A DNA stretch of 64,000 bases from Hexactinellida sp. DTS-2022 (lineage: Eukaryota > Porifera > Hexactinellida), in contig JAPNXP010000002.1 in NCBI GenBank assembly GCA_028753945.1, forward strand, positions 10,168,001 through 10,232,000, in the 5' to 3' direction. The position numbers and the translations under genes are program-made. This document shows positions 55,800 through 64,000 of the stretch, piece after piece. The notes beneath the pieces are model-generated. The model ran no database searches. It was not told where the DNA came from and saw only the letters and a list, made by a program, of their open reading frames with translations. Positions within the stretch are counted from its first letter, which is position 1. Each line of letters begins with the position of its first letter.

Positions 55800-57253
55800 A
55801 TAATACATTTGAAACCTCATTGAAGGAATTCGTTAACTATAAATATAAAATGAACTGTAAACTCAAAATGTATAATATTAAACTGCAGTAGGTATACTAT
55901 CGGGGGTTTTTTTAAGGTTGAGACCTTGGTGTAACTCAGCTTAACCGCGATATAACCACCAAAAATTTGAACATAGCAATGTGTTTGAATCCTCGAATCG
56001 TGGTGTAACTCACAAAAAATTGTGGTGAAATCTTTGCACCAAGATCGCCTTTAAGAAATCCCTGACTAACGCTAAGCTTGCTAGTCAGTGGCGGTCCCTT
56101 AGGAGGCATTCTCAGTGGCGTAGCAATAGGCTCTTCAGGAGGCCCATTGAACCAGTGACCCCCAAGGGTTCCAAAATTCCCCTTATGCAGATATACTTCA
56201 ATCACACTTCATGATGAATTTATGTTATTTGAGAATTAATTGTTTTATAATACATACGTATAACAATTTGTTCGTCAGTTAGCAATTTTATGATGTTGTA
56301 TTTTTGCTTCACAGCTCTATTTCTATTGATTCAAACATGCAGAGAGTTTATGTTTCTGGTTATGCAAAAGAAGTTTTTATAATTTATTAACCTATACATT
56401 TTCTCTAACAAAATGCGGAAATGTCATTTCCGAACCCAAGTTTATCCAGATGCATGCAATCCTTAAAATTTACTACTTTGAACTAGTGGGTCCAGGGGCC
56501 CCGGCACATAGTTTTGAACCGGGACCCTCGAAACATTAGATACGCTACCGGGCATTCTGCCCCGGCCCAATCCGGGTTGTTAATATAATTGCACTGGGCA
56601 TGCGCCGGATTTATACTAAATCACCTCTCCTGCTCCGGACTGGGAAGGTCCTGCGACCGCCCATGTTGCAAGTTAAATTATATCAATTCAATCTTTAATG
56701 TTAAACTTTTTTAAATTGTCCTCGCTGAACTAGAAGAAACGAAGAAATAAATGTTTTTAAATGCTGTTCATAGTAGACACAGTAATCTCGATTAAAATAA
56801 AATAAGAAATCTCGATTTTAATTGATTATTTTGTATGATGGAGATTTTTTATAAATACGAAGGCGTCGGGATTTTCTCTGAATTTTTAATCGATAAATTA
56901 TGGACGTATACTTCAAAAGTCAAAGAATAAAGGTTAGTATTTAAGAAATTAAGAGAACCACAATGAAATTTCCATTATATTATACATGTATAAATTATTT
57001 ATAAATACAAGACAATATATAAATTGATACATATATGAACAGTAGTACATATGTGTCTGTATTTAACTAATATATTTTTATATATGAGAAGAAAATAAAT
57101 AAATCCGGACGGATAAAGACAAGTAAACAAGTATTTATTATACAATATAAGCAATTATTCATATTGTGTATATCTTACTTACATCAATGATCTGTGTCAC
57201 TATAGTAATGAGAATTAGGCAATTCCAAACAAAAAAGGACCGAGATATTACCG
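55800..57253. other. Non-coding stretch with small GC-rich inverted words
   Basis: No gene. 56085-56180 has CAGTGGCGGTCCC and CAGTGGCGTAGCAATAGG, hAT-like ends without clear partners. 56487-56580 is GC-rich (GGGGCCCCGGCAC, GCCCCGGCCCAATCC). The rest is AT-rich. Confidence 0.4.
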
Positions 57254-57406
57254 CAGCGTTTCTCAACCTTTTTCAGTCGGTCTCCCCCTTGGCGAATCAC
57301 GGCAATTCCCATCTTCCCCCTCTGATTATATTATATTGCACAGACCGGAGGGCGGGTTCCATTTCTAAGTCAAACCACCATTCTATCGCCACCTAGAGAA
57401 ACACTG
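57254..57406. mobile_element. hAT mini-MITE
   Basis: 153 bp, ends CAGCGTTTCTCAACC and CCTAGAGAAACACTG, flanks TATTACCG / TATTATAC (5 of 8 agree). Confidence 0.7.
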
Positions 57407-57615
57407 TATTATACGTCACTATTTATATTATAGAATTACTTGATGCAACTTATGAATTATTCAAAAATGATGTGTATAAAAAAAGTTTCAAAATACGTAA
57501 ATGTGCATATAAATGAATGCAAAGACATACCTCCTTAGAAATCGAATAGGGTAAATTAGATCAAACAAGATATTTTTATCTTCAAAAAACAATTAATCTA
57601 GAATTTTCATAAATA

Positions 57616-57758
57616 TGTTATGAGTATCACACTATCTACCTAGAAGCCCTCCCAGGCAGACTAGTAACAATAGGCTCTTAGTTAGTATATAGATACAGTC
57701 GTCTTAACTATAGGATAATTGACATACTGTTTGTTATTTCTTAGCCACTTATTAAACA
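57616..57758 (+). repeat. 5' LTR
   Basis: 143 bp, starts TGTTATGAGTATCAC, ends ATTAAACA. About 95 percent identical to the 3' LTR. A very short LTR for the group. Confidence 0.93.
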
Positions 57759-60700
57759 TATTAGACCAGTCACTTAACATAAATAACAAACGTTTGTCGC
57801 ATGGCAACTCCGCTCACAATCGCGATTCCTCCCCTGCTCGATCGACAAACCATTGCCGCCTGGCAACCGTTGTTCGTAGCTGCCGTGTCGGCACTGGAAG
57901 ATAGGACAGCGATGAAACTCCTACCAGCGTACCTGAAACGAGGCATATTAGAGGAAAAGATAGTCCTAAGTGTATTCAGAAAGATACGCTCGCGGAGGCA
58001 TTTAATTAATTGAAAGAGAGGCTCGATCCCGAGGAAGATGAGTTCGTGAATGCTTCAAATTTTCGCAAAATGACCTGGACTCCCGGTGAGGCAGTACAAG
58101 ATTTTTTCGCTAGATATCTTGAAGAAGCGGTGAAGGCTAAACTCACGCCAAGAGCGGCGTGTACATTCAAGGTATCCCAGACACCACTAGAAATCCAACA
58201 AAAGCTCAAGGATTGGGTCAAGCCGAAAGAAGAGACCCTATCTGAAGAGAGTGCACTCGAATTCGGTTCGAGATTGAAGAAACTGCTCGAGGAAAAAGGA
58301 ATACCAACAGATCGCGGATGCCGTATACATCGGGTTACCGCTGGAACTGATGATGAGCTAGAGCCACCTGGAGAGAAGAGTGGCGAATCCGATGGGGGAG
58401 AACGCGAGGCTCGGGAAGTTAAGGTAGTTAGTGGCAGGAGGTACACGAGTTTCGATAGGAAAAGAGCTCCAAAATGCTACACATGCGGAGCAACCGACTA
58501 TTTCATGCGCTCATGCCCAAGTCGGTTCTGAACGAGGTGTGGCGAGGCGGGCCTCAACCCTGCGGACTGCCCGAGAGGGATAAGAGGTAGGACAGGATTC
58601 AGGCACCGCACTCGAAGGCCTAACGTTTACCAAGTATCCAATCAAGAGGAGGCAGTCGCCGTAGAAGTAAAGATTGGTACTCATAAAGTCGCGGCAGTCC
58701 TCGACACTGGAGCTAGACCAAGCGTCATGGATATGGGCACGGCGCGTCAGCTGGAACTGGGGGATAGGCTGGTGCTAACACCTAGTAGGGGATACGGACT
58801 GTGCAACAATCCAGTTAACGTTAGCGGTTACTTTGATGTTGCAATTCAGGTTGGAACGTTGGAGCCTGTAATCGAGCGAATACAGGTGCTAGACAGTTCG
58901 GAGGCGACTCAACTATTAGGCAGAAGGTTTTTAAGTCACTTTGGACCGGTGACATTCGATTGGGCTAACGGTCGGGTCAAGTTGGGCCACACCTGGATTA
59001 CAGCACAGAGTTTACTAAGCGGGGCAACCCCACTGGCTAGAGCACTAACAGCTAAACAGGACGAAGAAGGCAAGAGGGTCAATATCGCAGAAGACTCTGG
59101 GGCCAGACTCATTTCGAGCAAGTTGGGTGAAATGGAGGAATCCAGGCTGAGAAGTTTATTGGTCGAATTCGATGAAGTATCCTCTCGTAATCACAAGCGC
59201 CCAGCGAGGTGCAAATTGAACGAGCCCCATAGGATCTTGACCGGCGACGCACCACCGCAGAAATTACGTCCGAGGCGAGTGCGCCCTCATTGGGAGCCCG
59301 AAATTGATAGGCAATTAGAAGAAATGCTTGCAGCGGATCCACCCATTTTCCGGCCAAGCAACTCTCATTGGGCATCCGACGTATTATTGGTGAAGAAGAA
59401 GGAGGGCAGCATGAGATTCGCTGTGGACTATCGGAGGCTAAATACCGGACCAAGCGCGACGAGTATAGCATGCCGAATCCACAATCAATATTCGATAAAC
59501 TAGAAGGAAGCAGATTCTTTTCTAAAATCGACATTCCCTCTCCGTACTGGACGATACCCATCGCACCGGAGGATATCGAAAATACCGCTTTTCACACTCC
59601 CCGCGGATTGTACGAGATGCTGGTCATGCCTTTCGGTCTATGCAATGCGCCTGCCACATTCCAGAGGGTCATGGATCACGAGTTGTATAGGGTTCCCCAC
59701 GTCGAGAGTTATGTCGATGATATACTGATATTTTCCCCCAATTTTGACGCACACCTGAGTCATTTACGAGAAGTCCTTAAGCACCTACAGGCTGCCGGAT
59801 TGCAACTACGTAGGGATAAATGTGAGATAGGTTTCAATTCGGTCGAATTCCTCGGACATCGTATTTCCTTTGAGGGAAGAACACCAGTCCCTGGATACAC
59901 TCACAGGCTTCAATCCTTTCCTCAACCTAAAGGCGTAGTGGAACTGAAGCGTTTTCTGGGGACAGCCAACTATTACAGATGCTATATAGAAAATATGTCT
60001 GGAATCGCCGAGCCTCTGTAGACTATTGAAAAAGGACAAGGAATGGACGTGGGACGAGAAATGCCAGACAGCATTCGAGGAGCTAAGAACAAGATTGACG
60101 AATGAGCCGGTAACCCTCGCTTACCCCTCCTGGAACAGTGAGTTCTATATTGAAGCAGATGCAAGCTTGGTAGGTATCGCTGCAGTGCTGTCTCAGTTGG
60201 ACGACAAAACCGGTAAACTTAGGCCGATCCATTACTTTTCATCCTCCCTGAGTCCTAGTCAGAAGAACTATTCAGCGGGACAACTCGTAGCGTGGGCTCT
60301 CGTACCTGCAACGCGGAAATGGTATGTTTACCTGAAAGGGGCAGCTGGGATCACGCTCCTGACGGACCACTGTCCCCTCCAGTGGCTTAAGCAACAGAGG
60401 GACCCAAAACATACCTACGCGCGCTGGCTTATGGAGTTACAGGAGCTACCATTCGAGATAGGATACAGACCCGGGAGGGATAATCACGTAGCTGATTATT
60501 TGAGTCGCAAGCCTCAAATGACTTATGACGAACAAGTGAATAATGAAGAAATTTTCGAGGATAGGATTTTCACTGTAGATGGTGCTGACAGTCTTAACCG
60601 AAGGATTACAGAAAGTCAGGCACATGACGAGGTAATCCAAAAGGCGCTAAGAGAAATCGCAACAGCATGGTCGGGTTTATAGTGGCCAACTCAAAAGCAT

Positions 60701-62137
60701 CTCGAACAGGCTGAGAGAAAACAATAATGTTTTGTACTTCATGGAGAAGATAGTGGTTCCTCCGGGCCTACGTCAAGATACGTTACGACTCGTGCATGCA
60801 CAACACCACCTCTTACAAGCGGGAACTCTACACTCGTTACGGAGAAGTTTCTTTTGGCCACGAATGGACCGAACTGTAAAAGCTTTTTGCAACGGTTGTC
60901 TGACCTGCCAGAAATCAAAGCACAAATCAAGCGGACGGGCGCCAATGAGGGAAATGAGAATTGGACAAGGGATTCCCGGAGAAGCGATAGCGATGGACAT
61001 CGGAACACTGCCATGGACGGACGACCCAGGGGAGGGGCACAGGTATTTCCTACTGATGGTAGATCTGTTCACCAGATATGTCGAGGTAAACCACTGCGAG
61101 ATCAAGAGGCAAGTTCAATCCTAGCTGCCTTTCAACAAGGGTGGGTGTATCGCTGCCACGGAATGCCATCGATAGTACTAACAGACAGAGGAGCTAACTT
61201 AGATGGGCAAGGGTTTCGAGAGTTTTGTGCAAAGGCGGGAATTGACAAAAGGTCCACCACCCCGTATCACCCGCCATGCATCGGAATGGCGGAACGAAAC
61301 GTAGGACTAGTAAAGCAGGAATTAAGATGCCTCCAACTGGACCGCCAACTCGCTAAAGGATCATGGCCAGGACTCCTAACCGAAGTAAGCTTCCATATTA
61401 ATGGTATGGAGAACGCAACTAGTCGAGTATCTCCACACTTACTCCACCTAGGAAGAGAACCACGCTCCCCATTGGACGCGTGGTGTACACACATACAAGG
61501 AGAGAGGAATAGCCATGGCGAGTACCTAGAGGCACTCCGGAAGAAGCGTTCAGAGTTACGAATCATTGCTCAGGAAAATATCAGTAAAAACCTTGGCAGA
61601 GCAAGGACAAGTTATAACGAAGATAAGCGGGAAGTGATATTGCTGAGGAAGACCAAGTATTGCTAAAATGAGGAAATTTGAAAGATTCCTTATCTCCCAG
61701 ATTTAAAGGCCCGTACCGAGTCCTCCTAAGGAGAGGGCCGGACATCAAGGTTCGGCTGGAGCGTATGGACAAGTGGGTACACGTGGATAACGTGAAGAAG
61801 TTCCGGGGTTCCGGAAACTCGACCGGTCCTCGTCCAGATGATACTCAAGTTGTACTTGTACCTGGCTGTGGTACCCATAGCGTAGAACAGCAACAACTGC
61901 AGACTCCCGAATTACCAGGACCTGAACTAGAAGAGCAGGACGAAGAAGTAAATGAAGAAACAGGCCATACATACGCCCCCCAAATCACCGCTGCTAGATA
62001 CCCACAAAGGAACAGACGACCTCCGAAGCGTTTTGAGGATTACGTTAGCTGGGACTTGAGCGCCGAATGCGCAGAGACGTTGGGCGATCCGAACGGCAGT
62101 GACTCACAGCTCTAGCACTCATGAAAGGGAGGGGTGA

Positions 62138-62280
62138 TGTTATGAGTATCACACTATCTACCTAGAAGCCCTCCCAGGCAGACTAGTAACAATAGGCTCT
62201 TAGTTAGTATATAGATCTAGTCGTCTTAACTATAAGATAATTGACATACTGTTTCTTATTTCTTAGTCACTAATTAAGCA
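62138..62280 (+). repeat. 3' LTR
   Basis: 143 bp, starts TGTTATGAGTATCAC, ends ATTAAGCA, preceded by the purine tract GAAAGGGAGGGGTGA. Confidence 0.93.
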
Positions 62281-62294
62281 AGCACGCGTGGGTC

Positions 62295-62957
62295 TTGAAC
62301 CCCTTTAGTGCTATTTTGTCTGAGGTGGAATATATCGATGGTGGGGAAGAAGCATTGATAGATGTACAATCTGATGACGCTGGGCGGCATTGCTTCAGAA
62401 CTGAGGGAGTGAATAGGTTTTGGCTTACATATGGAAAAATGTTTCCAAAATACTTTATGACAGAGCTTTGTCAGTTATTCTGCCCTTTTGCACGACCTAT
62501 TTGGCTGAAAAGACATTTAGTATAGTTTGCCTCATTAAGACGAAGTCCAGAAATCGTCTTGAAATATTCGCTGATTTACGACTAGCTGTCACTAGCATCC
62601 AACCGTCCATAAACAAGCTGGTGGGAAAATACCACCTACAACCCTCACATTGATATTTTCGATAATTTTATTAGGTTTATCTCATTTTTAAAATGTTTAT
62701 TTCCTTGTGGGAATGTGGATTCGGCGCGATATACACACCAAACCCTTGGAAACTCAATATAAAACTATTCATTTTTTATTTTTTTATTATTTTATTACTG
62801 AGAATAGTTATCGAGTTAGCGAACTTTATACGGCTATATAATCAGTATACTAATTAGCTTGGGCATCATCTTGATTACATTGATGTTAAAACGAGGGGGT
62901 CCACAAGAGAAATATCGGCGCCATAAGGGGTCCACAGGTTGAAAAGGTTGGGAACCA
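62295..62957 (+). pseudogene. hAT transposase C-terminus and element end
   Basis: FWLTYGKMFPKYFMTELCQL, then after a 1-nt frame change near 62480 TTYLAEKTFSIVCLIKTKS, RNRLEIFADLRLAVTS and a stop at 62651. This is the ZBED5/Buster-like hATC block (F-TTYL-E-FS, KTK-RNRL, DLR-A). Downstream 62890-62957 ends AAAAGGTTGGGAACCACC, a hAT-type terminus. The 5' part of this hAT is not visible on the other side of the LTR element. Confidence 0.8.
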
Positions 62958-62960
62958 CCC

Positions 62961-64000
62961 TAGTAAGCTAATACTTCCTAATCTATAAGGACATAGTGTA
63001 TAGGCTATTTTAAGACTGCTAGCGCTCTAATATAAGGCTTCTAAGCACTGATTTTTTTTGAAATTCTATATTTAGGCTCCCATAGAGAATAATATAGAAC
63101 TAAAGCTTAGTTCTGAAGATTTGATAAAGATTTTCAAAATTTGAATCGGTTGAATCCATTCGTCCATTTCCCCATGAGTAACTCAAGGAAGGTGCTAATA
63201 TCAATCGGAATTGCTGGATTTATGAAAAAACGAACGGTTTTCCATATATGAGCCACTTTTTTGCTCCCAAAGGGCCCAGGTTTGTAAAATAAGGACGAAT
63301 TCGGACAATCGGAACTGTAACAGGTCCAAGTTTATTTATTATAGTGCTATATTACAAATCTCAGGGTTATAACTTCAAAAAGTTCCCCAAAACTAAGCTT
63401 TAAAATTGTGGCATGCTATAATTATAATTAGATATGGTGGTATTCAGTTGGCAGAGAGGATTTTCGACACGTCTACAGGGAAGAATATTGATACGGGAAG
63501 GAATTAAAATCGGCCATCTCGCTGGAATTCAATCACTGATAGTGTCTGAAAGTTAGAACTAAGCTCTAGTTCACTTTTGAATTTGGATTGTCACTCTTTG
63601 ATGGTCACATGACACCTCCATATATGGGCATTCAAAATTTATGACAAGGAAACCATTTGGTTTTGACTGATTTTTGACTTTGCTATGATTTCGAGATGAT
63701 ATATCAATGTGATTAGTAATTTAGATCTATGCTCTAGAGCAGGGGTCGGCAACCCTAGGCGCACGCGAAGTATTTTCAATGGCGCGCCAAGTAATTTACT
63801 AAACATTTTCTGTGGTGACCATATTATGTTTTCTCTAAAAATAAATTATATTTGTCACGCAAGGTCATAAATATGTTGAAATTAAAGGTAAACTGGCACA
63901 CACCATTCAAAAGGTTGCCGGTCCCTGCTCTAGAGTATCCCGTTTAGGAGATACAAATTTGCATGTGTCATCAAAATTGGTCACATTCACACTACCATAT
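62961..64000. mobile_element. TTAA-site element, family F, copy 2, runs off the window
   Basis: Reverse complement of 50019-50880, e.g. CTATTTTAAGACTGCTAG, CTCCCATA(G/T)AGAATAATATA, TGGCATGCTATAATTA, TTTTGACTGATTTTTGACTT. Its left end is replaced by the hAT terminus at 62957; the right end lies beyond 64000. It holds the hAT MITE at 63740. Confidence 0.9.
63740..63927. mobile_element. hAT MITE, CAGGGGTCGGCAACC
   Basis: 188 bp, ends CAGGGGTCGGCAACCCTAG and AGGTTGCCGGTCCCTG, perfect 8-bp duplication CTCTAGAG (63732-63739, 63928-63935). Family-F copy 1 (near 50080) shows the uninterrupted site. Confidence 0.96.

Larger units (their letters stand above)
57616..62280 (+). mobile_element. Gypsy-type LTR retrotransposon, broken
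   Basis: 4665 bp with 143-bp LTRs (TG...CA) at both ends, a purine tract just before the 3' LTR, then in order: gag-like region with a zinc-knuckle (about 57801-58531), protease (about 58600-58950), reverse transcriptase with YVDD (about 59200-60000), RNase H (about 60030-60680), integrase (about 60730-61670) and a GPY/F-type end (61680-61800) with an acidic tail to 62115. Order PR-RT-RH-IN places it in Gypsy/Metaviridae; no envelope-like frame. Base composition is much less AT-rich than the surroundings. The coding part has roughly half a dozen breaks. LTRs differ at about 7 of 143 positions, so insertion is moderately recent. Flanks do not show a matching target duplication. Confidence 0.95.

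Noticed and set aside
55900-55960. GATTAC arrays nearby taken as telomeric repeats
   Set aside because: Words are in both orientations, confined to element ends, and do not match known telomere units.
58006-58446. 146-codon minus-strand frame, and other minus-strand frames between 58.9 and 62.0 kb
   Set aside because: Antisense shadows of the LTR element's coding region with no recognisable domain.

Overview
The window looks like a repeat-rich stretch of an animal nuclear genome, most likely an aquatic invertebrate; the species cannot be named from this sequence. It is AT-rich, has spliceosomal introns (GTAAG donors, polypyrimidine-AG acceptors) and no operons, and is built almost entirely of transposable elements nested in one another. 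I recognise no convincing host gene, tRNA, rRNA or CRISPR array. Many insertions can be dated relative to each other because the target duplications, and sometimes the empty target site, are still readable.

Layout. 0.3-10.5 kb: exons of an integrase-type transposase resembling Ginger DNA transposons (zinc-binding HHCC module, DDE core, C-terminal module), split by introns that hold other repeats, followed at 9.9-10.5 kb by an OTU cysteine-protease-like gene. 11-13.5 kb: a palindromic element carrying a TTAA-site element in one arm, then a second TTAA element. 14-23 kb: a retroelement RT scrap, Tc1-type and TTAA-type MITEs, a decayed hAT-like gene hit by two hAT MITEs, and a second palindromic element. 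23.3-26.0 kb: a 2.7-kb element with 8-bp target duplication (7 of 8) and GATTAC-rich ends that encodes a protein unlike hAT transposase. 26-31 kb: micro- and minisatellites and four TTAA-site elements. 31.0-36.2 kb: the most notable object, a 5.2-kb DNA transposon with a perfect 9-bp target duplication, terminal repeats made of 185-bp tandem units, a 2A-type ribosome-skipping motif in a leader exon, a D-D-CxxH-E transposase and an OTU domain. 36-42.6 kb: a dense MITE cluster. 42.7-45.2 kb: an internally deleted hAT with TTF-type N-terminus and 5-bp target duplication. 46.8-52.1 kb: a third palindromic element carrying a near-complete hAT (BED finger to hATC) that itself carries two TTAA elements. 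52.3-56 kb: MITEs and a P-element/THAP9-like fragment. 57.6-62.3 kb: a broken Gypsy-type LTR retrotransposon next to a hAT C-terminal fragment. 63-64 kb: a second copy of the TTAA element found inside the hAT, running off the window.

The main overall result is a set of at least seven sequence-distinct families that all insert at TTAA. Six of them start GG and end CC, and most are about 560-720 bp. In four cases removing the insert restores a reading frame or matches an intact palindrome arm. A second recurring theme is MITEs whose ends are built from one short, often palindromic word repeated many times.
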